Positions 1 to 9,820 are shown, counted from the stretch's first letter. The stretch is 64,000 nt of DNA from Bifidobacterium scardovii JCM 12489 = DSM 13734 (GCF_001042635.1 NZ_AP012331.1:2356001-2420000), one strand, 5' to 3'. Program-made: numbers and translations. The notes: a model not told the origin generated them from the sequence alone.

Positions 1-458
1 ATCATCATGTAGGCGTTCTGCAGGTTCGTCACGTCGGTGGTCAGGCGGGTCACGATCGAGCCGGTGGAGAACCGGTCGATGTTGGTGAAGCTGAAGCCCT
101 GCACCTTCTTGAACTGGTCCTGGCGCAGGTTCTTGGCGAAGCCGGCGCCGGCGATGGCCGCGAATTTTCCGGACAGGAAGCCGGCACCCAGCGAGACCAC
201 CGCGCAAAGCAACAGGATCACGCCGAATTTGATGGTGGCCGGCATGCTGCCGCCAGTGATGCCTTCATCGATCAGCGAGGCCATGATGGTCGGGATTAGG
301 ATTTCCAGGATGCCTTCGACCGCCACGAGCAACGGCGCCAGGATGCTGGCTTTCTTGTATTCGCGGATCGACTGGCCCAGCGTGCGAATGACATGCTTGG
401 GCTTATCCGGCTCGACGGCTTTGCGCGACTGCGCAATTGCCTCTTCGGTATTGCTCAC
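1..458 (-). CDS. ABC exporter, fused permease/ATPase type (5' part only)
   Basis: The visible 152 N-terminal residues look like the membrane domain of a fused permease-ATPase ABC exporter; the rest lies beyond the window edge. Hydrophobic helices are at about residues 39-60 and 75-106, and a TGSIVTRLTTDV stretch (about 132-143) matches the intracellular loop typical of multidrug-type exporters. The start is the GTG at 458, 7 nt after AAGGAGG. It overlaps the stop of the MarR gene by 3 nt, so the two are translationally coupled. Such MarR-exporter operons usually encode two half-transporters in tandem and serve drug or metabolite efflux; the substrate is unknown. Confidence 0.85.
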   Translation of the reverse strand, partial: MSNTEEAIAQSRKAVEPDKPKHVIRTLGQSIREYKKASILAPLLVAVEGILEILIPTIMASLIDEGITGGSMPATIKFGVILLLCAVVSLGAGFLSGKFAAIAGAGFAKNLRQDQFKKVQGFSFTNIDRFSTGSIVTRLTTDVTNLQNAYMM

Positions 459-1000
459 TTGTTCTCCTCCTTCGTGTCGTCTGTCGTCAGGTGGCGCGGA
501 ACCCCATCGTCCGGGGGGAACTGCCGGCGCAGCCGGCTGAGGGGATGTGCCGCTTCGAATTCGTTCTGCGCGCGCTCGAGGTTCTCTCGCATGCGCTGGA
601 TGTACTCCCACATCGTGGACTGTTCCTCGGCGGAAAAGCCCTCGACAAGGCGCCGTTCCATGTAGTCGCCGTTGGCCTTGAGGTCATTGACGATGGCGTC
701 GGCCTTGTCGGTGAGCACGATCCGCTTGCATCGGGCGTCGTGGGCGACCGGCTCGCGCGAGATCAGCCCCTTTTTCTCCATCAGGGCCAGCACGCGGGAC
801 GCGGTCGACCGGGTGATGACGAATTTTTCCTCGATGGTGTGCTGGTAGATTTCCCTGCCCCGGTTGCGGGCCAGGAACACGATGATATGCGCGTTGCCGC
901 CGGTCGCGATGCGCGCGGACTCCGGCATGGTTTCGCCCAGATATCGGTTGATCGCCTTGCTCAGCGACTGCATGTCAAGGCTGAGGGTCCGGTGCTCCAT
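455..1000 (-). CDS. MarR-family transcriptional regulator
   Basis: This 181-residue protein has the winged helix-turn-helix layout of MarR regulators. Helical dimerisation segments flank a recognition region around residues 56-80 (FVITRSTASRVLALMEKKGL), followed by a wing with DARCKR. I start it at the ATG at 1000 because AAAGGAG lies 7 nt upstream; 17 further in-frame codons upstream have no such site. The gene is first in an operon with an ABC exporter. It probably represses the operon through the palindromes at 1072-1101 and releases it on binding a ligand. Family is seen directly; autoregulation is inference. Confidence 0.9.
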   Translation of the reverse strand: MEHRTLSLDMQSLSKAINRYLGETMPESARIATGGNAHIIVFLARNRGREIYQHTIEEKFVITRSTASRVLALMEKKGLISREPVAHDARCKRIVLTDKADAIVNDLKANGDYMERRLVEGFSAEEQSTMWEYIQRMRENLERAQNEFEAAHPLSRLRRQFPPDDGVPRHLTTDDTKEENK

Positions 1001-1071
1001 CACCTCTCCTTTCATGGGCGGCACGATGCGCGCGGTCGGCGCATCACGCACCCCCGAAAAGCACTCTAATG

Positions 1072-1103
1072 TGTATCATATACAACAGTTGTAGATACAA
1101 CAA
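1072..1103 (-). promoter_or_regulatory. Promoter and nested palindromic operator of the MarR-exporter operon
   Basis: On the minus strand TTGTTG is followed by a 17-bp spacer and TATGAT, a good -35/-10 pair. Three inverted repeats overlap it: TGTAT-N3-ATACA (1072-1084), ACAAC-A-GTTGT (1082-1092) and GTTGTA-GA-TACAAC (1088-1101). MarR-type repressors bind such dyads over their own promoters, so MarR is the likely ligand; binding is not proven. Confidence 0.75.
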
Positions 1104-1610
1104 TTGGCGTGTCGCGATGCCGCTGCACCATTATTCAGCAGGCTGACATGGCAACGCCGGAGATGATCGGCTTGCCCACGGACCGGCGGCCCACCGGCCC
1201 TCCGACCGGATCAGGCGACGGCCTCGACGCCGGTTTCGCCCCCGTACACCGCGCCCCCGTTGATGGAGTCGCATCCGGCCACCCTGCCGGCATACTCGCG
1301 GCGCAGCCGGTCCACCTCGTGTTCCAGCTCGTCGATGCGGCGGACCTGCTGGGCGATCAGCAGATCGCGCATATCGTGCCGGCCGACGCTCATGCGCAGC
1401 TTCGGTGCGAACGCATACCCGCTCTCATGCTCCGCAACGCCGCCGTCATCCGCCTCGCCCGACGACGCCGCGACGTCATCTACAGCATGCTCAAAAACGG
1501 AACCCTCCACCAAGACCCCGCCCTCGCAGCCTGAACGCCACGACGAACACGCCGGACACCGCCAGCGGGACGAAGCACGCCCGAAAACACCCCACCAGAA
1601 CCCCGGCGCA
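1102..1610. other. Stretch without a convincing gene
   Basis: Between the MarR promoter and the adhesin remnant the only candidate is a weak leftward reading frame. A leftward frame ending at 1491 reads a hydrophobic segment followed by several arginines, which could be the decayed membrane anchor of the adhesin. No terminator or RNA gene is evident. Confidence 0.4.
1211..1393 (-). CDS. Doubtful small coiled-coil protein
   Basis: A leftward frame encodes about 60 residues from the ATG at 1393, with a heptad-like charged helix (RRIDELEHEVDRLRREYAG) and a glycine-rich tail. The open frame extends upstream to 1513. There is no clear ribosome binding site, and the GC-rich sequence makes chance open frames common. 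I do not recognise it. It may be a remnant or a non-coding shadow; listed only because the helix is well formed. Confidence 0.25.
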   Translation of the reverse strand: MSVGRHDMRDLLIAQQVRRIDELEHEVDRLRREYAGRVAGCDSINGGAVYGGETGVEAVA

Positions 1611-4134
1611 TCAACCCCTACAAAGTTGACAAAAACATAGGAACACCCCCCACTCCGCCTTGTTGGTATAGCTGTTCGTCGTATGGCTCAGGTCGTTCCA
1701 GAAGGAATCATCCTTGATGGAAACGGCGTAGCGAATGGCGATGACGTGCGCCTTACCGTCCTTGTTGTAGCCATCGTCGATGGTGAACGTCACCGGGGTA
1801 GTGCCGTCGTCGGCGGTGGTGCCTGCCGTCGCATTGAAATGCTCAGCGATGGTGTAATCGCCTACAAAGGGGTACACGTAGTAATCATTTTCGTAGAACG
1901 CCGCTGTCGGCGCATGAGCGCCTTCCGTCACCAGCGTCGCGCCCTTCGGCAACGTGTCGGTCACGGTGATGTTACCCTTGGTGGTCTTGTCCGTACGAAC
2001 AAGCAACTGGTAGTACAGGATGCCATTGGTCTTGCCGTAATCGACCTTGGTGTTCCCGGAGTGGTCAACGTACGACACCTTGCCGTTGCCGTCCACCGTA
2101 CCAACCATCTTCTCAAGCGGCTTGTCCTTGGTGTGGTCGTGCGTGGCATCGGCGTGATGTCCACCGACCTGAGCCGTGTTCTTGAACGTCCAAGTACTAT
2201 CTGTGGCGATACCTGAATAGTCGATGACCGTGGCGTAGCTCAGCGACAATCCCGACGCCGCGACCGTCTCGCCATCAGCGTTGGCGACGATCGCGTTGCC
2301 GTCCTTATCGGTGTACTTCGGCGTCACGGTGATGGAGAAGCTCTTCACCTGCGTCGTGCCGTCGGTCGCCTCAACAGTATTGCCATCCTTATCGGCGTAC
2401 GTAACGGAGATATTGAACTGCTTGTTCATCGCGGCATAGTCCAGTGATGAACCGTCCGACAACGTCATTCGCAGGTTCTGCTCGATGGCCCGTTGCACTT
2501 CCGCCGCGATGGCGTAATGGGTGCCTTCGCCCTGATCCGTGCCCGTGGCCTTATCGACCGCGTTGGTGATCGTATCGGTGAAGGTGAGGGTTTTCCAACT
2601 GGCCGGAATCGTCACGTTGGCATTCCAGCGGGTATCGGTCTTGCCATCCGCACGGTCCGTTTCGCTGCCGTCGTTCGACTTGGTGACGCCCCAATCGCGC
2701 TTCGCGACATCGACCGTGCCGGTGGACGTTTTGCCGTCCCCCTCGCCGGGCTTATTGATAGTGGCCTGGTTCTCGACCTGGGCCTTATGCCCAGCTTCGC
2801 TTTGCGGGACATTGGTCTGATAGGCGATGGTATACGTCTTCGCGGTCGAGCCCTCAGGGAACGTATAGCCGTTGCTCATGAACTCCTGCGCCGAAACCGT
2901 GCGCTTCGACCCGTCGCTGCCGGTGATGACGACATCGCCTTGGATGTCGACGCCGTCGGTCTGCAATGCGTCGGTAACCTTCTCGCCGCCGAGATCGGAG
3001 CAGGTGATGGTGTTACCGCTCGTGGTGCATCCGGAGTTGTTGACGATGATGGTCCACATGATCAGGTCCTTTGTGGAATCGTACCAACCTTTTTTTCTGA
3101 ATCCGTGACTCGATGGTTTCGGTATGCCACATGTTCCCGTGACTGTTTCCACCGTCCGCTTCGGCAGCGTTATCCACCTGACCTGAACCATCACCAGCGG
3201 TGCCGTCAAGCACGACATCGTATGTGAGGATGTACTTCTCACCCGCACCGAGCTCTGGCAAATTATCGACAGTGAATCCGGGGAGCTTGTTGTTCGACGC
3301 ATCGTTCGTGTCGCTGACCTTGCCACTGATATTTACATCGGATACAGTGCCATCCGCCGAGACCTTGACGACCTTGATGGTGTCCTTGTCATATGTCGCC
3401 GCGCCACCGCCGGTGACGTTCTTCAGCTGGTCCTTCAGCGTGACCGGACCGGAGCCGGTACCGTTCACGGTGGATGCGGTGACCGTATAGGAGATCACCA
3501 CCTTGTCGCCGTCCTGCCTGGAATGGCTTGCGGTTTTGGTGACGGTCAGGTCGTTCTGATCATCCCTCTTCTCGATGGTGACCTTGCCGGTATCACCACC
3601 GAAATCGATGTCGCTGCTGTCTCCGCTCCCCTGCTTTTCGGCCGTGCCTTGGAAGGTGATATTGCCCGAGAACGCTTCACCGGTCGCGAAGTTGTCGTTG
3701 AACGTGATGGTGATCTTGCCGTCGGTTTCGATGGTGTAGGTGCCGACAGGCGTGTTGCTTTGGTACACCGTGCCGGATTCGTCCTGAATCGGCCTCACAC
3801 CGGCGGGCAGCTGATACGTGATTTCCTGATTCTCGCCCGTAACCGTACCGGCCGGCATTGTATAGTCAATGGATACCTTAATACCATCGCCATCGGTAAC
3901 GGAAGTGACTGGCACCCAACTGCCATTTTCCAGCTTGAAAACCACCGCGTTGGTGATGTACTGCTCAAACCCCACGGCAGCATTGACGCTGGACTCGAGT
4001 GCATAGGAGGACGAGGCCGGAACCAGCACCAACATGAGCATCGTGCACAGCGCGGCGACGAATGCGATCACGCGCGCGAACACGCCGTATCGCGCGCTGC
4101 CTTCCTCACGAAGGCCCTTCAGCCTCTCGAACAT
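1611..4134 (-). pseudogene. Surface adhesin / fimbrial isopeptide-domain protein, frameshifted and 3'-truncated
   Basis: The first part (4134 down to about 3090) starts at an ATG 6 nt after AAGGAA. It encodes a long signal peptide (hydrophobic about 21-42), then beta-rich repeats with phrases such as ITYQLPAGV and VTLKDQL, typical of DUF11/isopeptide-forming pilin domains. At 3090-3096 a run of seven A (minus strand) shifts the frame. The matching continuation (KKGWYDSTKD onwards) runs in another frame to 1611 with further domains of the same type, including DTLPKGATLV. Removing one A joins both parts into about 840 residues. The C-terminus ends abruptly without LPxTG, membrane anchor or basic tail. 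In its present state only a truncated secreted protein would be made. A phase-variable switch at the A-run is possible for the first break, but the missing anchor suggests decay. Confidence 0.8.
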
Positions 4135-4655
4135 GCCATCTTCCTTAGGCTTTCACCCGCACCCCATCCGCCGATCCGCGGCGGGGGGTGCGATCCCACG
4201 TCCTCTCTGGACGCTCACACAACACAACATAGCGATCGGGTGACGGTTCCGGCGACCCCCGAATAAGGTTCGCGAAAGCGCACGTAAACCTGATTCCGGG
4301 GGCATTTCACCCGTTTTTCTCACATTCGACATGTTCGTTATGCCCCGTAAAACGCCGTCAAAAAAACTGGTATAACGGGGGTTTAACTCGCCCGACCACG
4401 CTCGATCGCACCCCACCATGACGTATGTTCATCCCCGAACTACGTACTCCCCCATGCTCCCGCCCTCTCGTCTCCACGCACCCGCACCCGACCCCATCGT
4501 CTCGGCGAGACACGGCCATACAACAAACGCGGCGGGGCGGCCGGACACACTCCGTGTCCGGCCGCCCCGCCGCGTTGTGCCAACCGCCCCTCGGTCTCGC
4601 TTCGCGAGCCGGCTCCCGCCAGCGGGAGCATGCCCGAATCCGAGGGCGGCGAACC
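4135..4655. other. Intergenic region between adhesin and GH3 gene
   Basis: This gap has no supported gene. Its left part is AT-richer and should hold the leftward adhesin promoter, but no hexamer pair stands out. Its right part contains the strong hairpin annotated separately. Confidence 0.5.
4526..4576 (-). terminator. Very strong hairpin terminator of the GH3 gene
   Basis: A perfect 23-bp stem (left arm 4526-4548, right arm 4554-4576) closes a 5-nt loop. Read leftward, the stem is followed by TTTGTTG. It lies about 80 bp past the GH3 stop codon, as expected for an intrinsic terminator. Confidence 0.85.
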
Positions 4656-6914
4656 CTACTTGGTCAGCCTGGCGTATTCGTCGAGCATGAACCGGGTGAT
4701 CGACTTGCCGCCCTCGCTCATCAGCGTCGGCAGCGAGTTGATCGGCATGGCCATAAGGAACATGTTCATCATGGCGTTGTCGGGCAGCTTCGGCAGCTCG
4801 CCGGCCTCGCCCGCGGCGGCCACCGCGGCCATCACCTTGGCGCCGATAGGGTCGGACGACCATTCGCCATAGGTCGACCATGCGGTGAGCGGCTGCGTCT
4901 TGCCGTCGCCCTCGAGGGCGACCGTCACGGTGGCGGCGATGTCGCGCGAGCTGGTTCCGATCTCGACCGCGTATTCGCCGGACTCGATGTGCCAGTCATC
5001 GTATCGCTCGGACCAGTAGGCGAAGGCGCGCTCGTCGAGGTCGATGGCCACATCCGCCGACTCGCCGGCCTTGAGGAACACCTTCACGAAGCCCTTGAGC
5101 TCGTGGCGCGGCCGGGCCACGTCGGCCTTGCCAGGCGCCACGTACACCTGCACGGTTTCGGCGCCGTCCACACCGGAGGTGTTGGTCACGGTGGCGGTGA
5201 CGACGGCGGCGTTCGCGCCGGTCCTAGCCACGGCCGCCTTGGAGATCTCGAAGGTGGCGTAGCTCAGGCCGTAGCCAAAGGGATAGCCGACGGCCTTGCC
5301 GTAGGTGTCGTAGTAGCGGTAGCCGACGAACACGCCTTCGCCGTAGTCGACGTGGCCTTCCTCGCCGGGCCAGTTGACCATGCTCGGGTCGTCGTTGATA
5401 TCCATCGGTATCGTCTGCGCCAGCTTGCCGGACGGGCTCGTCCGGCCGAAGATCACGTCGGCGAGCGCCGGGCCGCCAGCTTGGCCGAGCAGCCACGATT
5501 CGAGGATGCCCTTCGCGCGGCCGGCCCATGGGGCCACGGAAACGGCGGAGCCGTTGGACAGCACGACGACCACCTGATCGTTCGCGGCGGCGACGGCGTC
5601 GAGCAGCGCGATCTGCTTGGCGGGAATGTCGAGGGTTTCGCGGTCGAAGCCTTCGGATTCGGCGGCTTCCGGCAATCCGAGGAACATGAGCACGGTGTCG
5701 GCGCGCTTCGCCGCGTCGACGGCCTGCGCCTCCAGAGCGGGATCGGCCGGTTCGAGGTCGAGCGTGAAGCCGGGGGCGAATTCGGCCGCGATGCCGCGCT
5801 CGTCGAGCGCGTCGAGGAAGCTGGTCATCCTGGTCGGGGTGATATGCGAGGAACCGCCGCCCTGATAGCGCGGGGTGCGGGCGAATTCGCCGATCACGGC
5901 GATCTTCTGTCCGGAGGCCGCGTCGGCGTCGAGCGGCAGGATCGCGCCGTCGTTCTTGAGCATGACGATGGATTCGACGGCGGCCTGGTGGGCCACCTCG
6001 TCGTGGGCGTCCACGTCGAAGCGGTAATCGTCGACGCTCATCGCCGCGCGGGTCCTGTTCACCAGATCGATCATGCCCTGGGCCATCGCGTCGAGCTGGG
6101 CCGGGGCGATGCGGCCGTCACGGGCGGCGTGGACGATCTCGTCGTCGGTGTAGCTCGGCGGCATTTCGAGGTTGAGACCGGCGTTGAGGGAAGCCACGCG
6201 GTCGTGGTCGGCGCCCCAGTCGGACATGACGATGCCCTCGAAGCCCCATTCGCCGCGCAGCACGTCGGTGAGCAGCCAGCGGTTCTGCGCGGAGTATACG
6301 CCGTTGATCCTGTTGTAGGAGCACATGACGGTCCACGGCTGGGCGGTTTTGACGATGTGTTCGAAGGCCGGCAGATAGATCTCGCGCAGGGCGCGCGGGC
6401 CGATGTTGGCGGAGATGCGCAGGCGGTCGGTCTCCTGATTGTTGGCGGCGAAGTGCTTCAGGGACGTGCCGACGCCCTTGGACTGCACGCCCTCGACGAT
6501 GCCGATCGCCTCGTGACCGGCCAGATACGGGTCTTCGGACCAGTATTCGAAGCAGCGCCCGCCGAGCGGGTTGCGCTTGATGTTGACGCCGGGGCCGAGG
6601 ATGACCGCCACCTTCTCCTGGATGCACTCCTCGCCCATCGCCTCGCCGACCTTGCGGATCAGTTCCGGGTTCCACGAGCTGGACAGGCCGGCAGCTGGCG
6701 GGAAGCAGGTGGCCGGCACGGAGGCGTCGAGATCGGTCTCGCCGGCGCTGGAGGCGAGGGATTTGCGCAGGCCATGGGGGCCGTCGGTGATCATGTAGCC
6801 GGGGATGCCCTTGGACTCGACGCCCTGCAGATGCCAGACATCGCCGCCCGAGGTGAGGGATGCCTTCTCCTCGAGGGTCAGATCCTTGACGGATGGATAG
6901 GTCGATTCGCTCAT
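4656..6914 (-). CDS. Glycoside hydrolase family 3 beta-glucosidase
   Basis: The 752-residue product is a typical three-domain GH3 enzyme without signal peptide, so it should act on imported oligosaccharides in the cytoplasm. The (alpha/beta)8 domain carries KHFAANNQETDR (about 153-164) and the nucleophile Asp232 in VMSDWGADHD. The second domain carries the likely acid/base Glu421 in ESEGFDRETLD, and a fibronectin-III-like domain follows (about 570-690). The start follows AAAGAGG by 6 nt. Substrate could be beta-glucosides or gentio-type sugars. Its promoter region shares an operator-like motif with the second GH3 gene, which suggests joint control by the TetR regulator at 12478-13116. Confidence 0.93.
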   Translation of the reverse strand: MSESTYPSVKDLTLEEKASLTSGGDVWHLQGVESKGIPGYMITDGPHGLRKSLASSAGETDLDASVPATCFPPAAGLSSSWNPELIRKVGEAMGEECIQEKVAVILGPGVNIKRNPLGGRCFEYWSEDPYLAGHEAIGIVEGVQSKGVGTSLKHFAANNQETDRLRISANIGPRALREIYLPAFEHIVKTAQPWTVMCSYNRINGVYSAQNRWLLTDVLRGEWGFEGIVMSDWGADHDRVASLNAGLNLEMPPSYTDDEIVHAARDGRIAPAQLDAMAQGMIDLVNRTRAAMSVDDYRFDVDAHDEVAHQAAVESIVMLKNDGAILPLDADAASGQKIAVIGEFARTPRYQGGGSSHITPTRMTSFLDALDERGIAAEFAPGFTLDLEPADPALEAQAVDAAKRADTVLMFLGLPEAAESEGFDRETLDIPAKQIALLDAVAAANDQVVVVLSNGSAVSVAPWAGRAKGILESWLLGQAGGPALADVIFGRTSPSGKLAQTIPMDINDDPSMVNWPGEEGHVDYGEGVFVGYRYYDTYGKAVGYPFGYGLSYATFEISKAAVARTGANAAVVTATVTNTSGVDGAETVQVYVAPGKADVARPRHELKGFVKVFLKAGESADVAIDLDERAFAYWSERYDDWHIESGEYAVEIGTSSRDIAATVTVALEGDGKTQPLTAWSTYGEWSSDPIGAKVMAAVAAAGEAGELPKLPDNAMMNMFLMAMPINSLPTLMSEGGKSITRFMLDEYARLTK

Positions 6915-7310
6915 GAGGCCTCTTTCTTTCGCTGCCGGATGGTCCGGTTATTCGATTATCTGGTTGCCGACGTGCCGTGTTATCCGGTCCGCCGGATGGT
7001 CCCGCGCAGCATGCTCCCCAATGACGCGCACCGCACGCGCCGGTTTGGCGCCCCACCCCATGCCCAGGCTCGTCCATGAGCCCGGCCATTGGTGACGCGC
7101 TGGCTACCGGCTGGTAATTAGATTATCAAATATGGCGGCGCAAACGCCACAGCCAAGTGAAATGCCATCGCTCAGCCACACAGGCACCGGCGCGGGCATA
7201 CGGCGGCAACGGCGCGGGACCGTGCCGGTCCGCACCGTGTAATCCGCACCGAAAACACACCCATCCGAGCCGAAAACACATCAGCCCGTATCACAAGGGC
7301 ACACGAACCG
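6915..7310. other. Upstream region of the GH3 gene
   Basis: This 396-bp gap has no supported gene. It contains the operator-like site at 7104-7119 in an AT-rich patch (7113-7135) that is the likely promoter position. Towards 7310 there are short CCGAAAACACA repeats of unknown meaning. Confidence 0.5.
7104..7119. promoter_or_regulatory. Operator-like site CTACC-N4-GGTAATTA
   Basis: TACC and GGTA half-sites 4 bp apart sit in the upstream region of GH3 number 1. The same CTACC-N4-GGTAATTA string occurs in front of GH3 number 2 on the opposite strand. A shared regulator is inferred. Confidence 0.5.
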
Positions 7311-8504
7311 CTACATCCAACCGGCGTGCCAGACGTGGGTGAGGTCCCAGGGATCGAATCGCCGCGCATCCGCCCGTGAATCGGGGCCACGCAGGAGAGC
7401 GCGATCGCCGCGCAGCTGATAGCTCCAGTAGATCTGGCCCGCGGAGGCATCCCACGCCCGGCGTTGCATGGCGGCGACCTCACGGTAGACACCGCGTATG
7501 GCGGACGCGCCCCGAGCGGCGTCCGCATCGGTGGAATCGCCATCGTTTGCAGGCCCGGCGATCATCCGGATCGCCAGATTGTTGGCCACGCACCACTCCC
7601 CGACGATCACCGGCGTGTACCGGGAGGCCGAACGGATGCGGCATGCGTTCCAGCGGACGAACAGACGGTAGCAGCCCATCATCCACCGCTCGGGAATCGC
7701 GCGGAGCAGCGGGAACCGTTCGGCCATGACCACGTAGACATGCGTGTCGAGCATGACGCCCCGCATGCCTTCGCGCACGAACCAGTCCCGCCAACGGCCC
7801 AGCCGGAAGCCGTCGTGGAACACGATGATGTGATGCTCGGCCAGAATCGGGCGCAACCGGCGGTACGCCGCGCGGTAGAACCGTTTGAGAAAGACCATCG
7901 GAACCGGCCCGCTTCCCCGCGCCTCGGCCTTGTCTTTCGCCTGTCGGCTCGACGGGGAGGTGGCATACGTCAGCCAATCGATCGGCTCGTTGAGCACTTC
8001 GATGCCGAACAGCGCCGCGCGGCCCCGGTACCGAGCGGCCAGACGGGTCAGCACGCCCAGCGCGAAGGCGACCGCGCGCGGGCTGCGATGCCAGCGGACC
8101 ACGCCGGTGAGGCCGCCGTTGTCGAATCCGTTCTGCGAGCCGGGCACGGTATGCAGGTCGATGAGGATCCTGAGCCCGGCGCGCTCGGCCCAGTCGAAGG
8201 CCTTGTCCAGATACCCGAGGCACCCGGGATGGCCGGGCACGTCCCCGAAAATGAAATACGGCACGGGGATGCGCACCAGATTGCAGCCATGCGCGGCGAT
8301 GTTCCGGAAATCGGCTTCGGTGATATAGGTATCGCGATGCCGCCGCAGCAGGGTATCGAGCTCGGCCGGTTCCATGGCCCGGTGCAGCCGGATCTCGTCC
8401 TCCTCGCCGCTGGCCGCGAACAGCCCCGGCTTCATCCACTTCTCCAGCACCAGCCAGTTGCCGAGGCTCACCCCGTTGATCCGCTCGTCAATACCCAGCG
8501 TCAT
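7311..8504 (-). CDS. Glycoside hydrolase family 5-type glucanase
   Basis: The 397-residue protein begins GVSLGNWLVLEKWMKPGLF, the hallmark start of GH5 exo-beta-1,3-glucanase-like enzymes. It keeps RIPVPY (about 79-84), the acid/base Glu173 in LNEP and the nucleophile Glu303 in VIVGEWC. There is no signal peptide, so it is probably intracellular and may work with the GH3 enzymes on beta-glucosides. The ATG at 8504 has no ribosome binding site. A TAGCGT box ends 8 nt upstream, so the transcript could be leaderless. It starts 11 bp beyond the hepT stop codon. Exact linkage specificity cannot be read from sequence. Confidence 0.88.
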   Translation of the reverse strand: MTLGIDERINGVSLGNWLVLEKWMKPGLFAASGEEDEIRLHRAMEPAELDTLLRRHRDTYITEADFRNIAAHGCNLVRIPVPYFIFGDVPGHPGCLGYLDKAFDWAERAGLRILIDLHTVPGSQNGFDNGGLTGVVRWHRSPRAVAFALGVLTRLAARYRGRAALFGIEVLNEPIDWLTYATSPSSRQAKDKAEARGSGPVPMVFLKRFYRAAYRRLRPILAEHHIIVFHDGFRLGRWRDWFVREGMRGVMLDTHVYVVMAERFPLLRAIPERWMMGCYRLFVRWNACRIRSASRYTPVIVGEWCVANNLAIRMIAGPANDGDSTDADAARGASAIRGVYREVAAMQRRAWDASAGQIYWSYQLRGDRALLRGPDSRADARRFDPWDLTHVWHAGWM

Positions 8505-8515
8505 ACACTGCCACG

Positions 8516-8917
8516 CTAATCGTTCAGCGCTTCGCCATAGCGAACGGCCAACCCCTGATTCACACGCTCGAATTCAGGAATGAAATCAGCGATGATGGCA
8601 TCCACAAGACACCGAGCTCGTTCTTCATCGTAGATATGAGCGGAATCGTTGCGATCGCGCAGCATACGCAGCCACAACGATTCGTCCATGAAATCATAGT
8701 ATTGAAAAGCGGTTTTGAGCACATCTCGCGGGGAACCGGAAGCGGAAACAGGGTCTCCCTCATAAGCCAGCAGCGCCTTGAACAGTTTCCAACCAAGCTC
8801 AAACTGCAACTCGAACTTGTCAATGATCCCGCTCTGGATGAAATCATTGCTGAGATCCTGTTCAGGAGCTTTGCGCAGTGAATTCAGCGCGGAAACGTAA
8901 TTCTCATACTTTTTCAT
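8516..8917 (-). CDS. hepT: HEPN toxin of a HepT/MntA pair
   Basis: This 133-residue protein is of the HEPN/nucleotidyltransferase substrate-binding type. It carries the ribonuclease motif R-x4-H-x-Y as RNDSAHIY (residues 89-96). In characterised pairs the HEPN partner cleaves RNA and is silenced when MntA adenylylates the tyrosine of this motif. The chosen start at 8917 follows AAAGG and gives a 14-nt overlap with mntA, which is upstream. The operon order antitoxin then toxin fits known examples. It sits among sugar-hydrolase genes with no obvious functional link, as expected for a mobile module. Confidence 0.88.
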   Translation of the reverse strand: MKKYENYVSALNSLRKAPEQDLSNDFIQSGIIDKFELQFELGWKLFKALLAYEGDPVSASGSPRDVLKTAFQYYDFMDESLWLRMLRDRNDSAHIYDEERARCLVDAIIADFIPEFERVNQGLAVRYGEALND

Positions 8918-9191
8918 ACAGCACCTTTCCGCTACGCTCAATCTCCGCCCTCAGCGATGAGGAAATCGGCTCATCCAGATTGATGACATCAACTTTAAGC
9001 AGTGACCACAGATTGTCCTGAAGGTTCTGTTCCAAGCGATTGAAATCGGGACATCCGGCCACGGCAAGATCGATATCGCTTTTAGGACGATTCACGCCCT
9101 TTGCTCGAGATCCGAATAGCACGACCTTGCGCGCACCGGCATCAGCGGCAAACGCACGGATCTGTTCGTACACATTCTCGATAGGGACCAT
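8904..9191 (-). CDS. mntA: MNT-type nucleotidyltransferase antitoxin
   Basis: The 95-residue protein has the minimal nucleotidyltransferase signature: GSRAKG (27-32) followed by SDIDL (38-42), supplying the metal-binding aspartates. Known homologues use ATP to adenylylate a tyrosine of the HEPN toxin. The ATG at 9191 lies 5 nt after GGGGAGG. The 14-nt overlap with hepT indicates coupled translation. Confidence 0.88.
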   Translation of the reverse strand: MVPIENVYEQIRAFAADAGARKVVLFGSRAKGVNRPKSDIDLAVAGCPDFNRLEQNLQDNLWSLLKVDVINLDEPISSSLRAEIERSGKVLYEKV

Positions 9192-9301
9192 GACGCCTCC
9201 CCGCTACATGCAGCAGTCCCGGACCACCCGTGTTTCTATCATACGGCCGTCGGACTAGATATGGGGTCCAGTCCGGAGGTCGATATCTCCAGCCGACCGC
9301 C

Positions 9302-9820
9302 CTACTCGGTGCGCAGCGCGATGACCGGGTCCTTGTGCGCGGCCTTGCGGGCGGGCAGCAGGCCGCCGATCAGGGTGATGGCCACGCTCAGGACCACGAG
9401 TATCGCCGCGTAGCCGATCGGCAGGGAGATGGTCAGCGTGCCGCCCGAGCCGAGCAGGCCGGCGACCATGGCGTTGGCGGGAATCGTGAGCAGCGCGGTC
9501 AGGCCAACGCCGAGCAGGCCGGAGCACAGGCCGATGATGATGGTCTCCGCGTTGAACACCTGCGAGATGTTGCGCTTCGAGGTGCCCAGCGCGCGCAGGA
9601 TGCCGATCTCCTTGGTGCGTTCCATCACGGAGATGTGCGTGATGATGCCGATCATGATGCACGAGACGACCAGCGACACCGCCACGAACGCGATGAGCAC
9701 ATAGGTGATGATGTTGACGATCGAGGTGATCGAACTGGTCATCAGCGCCACGTAATCGGTATAGGTGATGCGGTGATCCGCACTCCCGAGGTGCTCGGCG
9801 TGCGTTGGGACGTCGAGCAC
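9302..9820 (-). pseudogene. C-terminal fragment of an FtsX-like ABC permease
   Basis: The frame encodes the last membrane block of a MacB/FtsX-type permease: helices at about 30-55, 95-115 and 135-155, with MERTKEIGILRALG between them and the usual LLPARKAAHKDPVIALR end. The large extracellular domain and the first helix are missing. Homology fades at about 9780, and no ribosome binding site or ATPase gene is present. It is best read as a remnant left by deletion, next to the inverted-repeat element at 9849-9966. Confidence 0.8.

Noticed and set aside
1109..1640. Rightward frames between MarR and the adhesin
   Set aside because: Pro/Arg/Thr-rich GC-driven sequence, no start signal.
4153..4419. 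Leftward 88-codon frame upstream of the adhesin
   Set aside because: No ribosome binding site, unconvincing sequence, overlaps the probable adhesin promoter.
4425..7079. Long rightward open frame opposite the first GH3 gene (884 codons)
   Set aside because: It is the antisense shadow of a well-supported GH3 gene, with His/Gly/Arg-rich composition and no motif or ribosome binding site.
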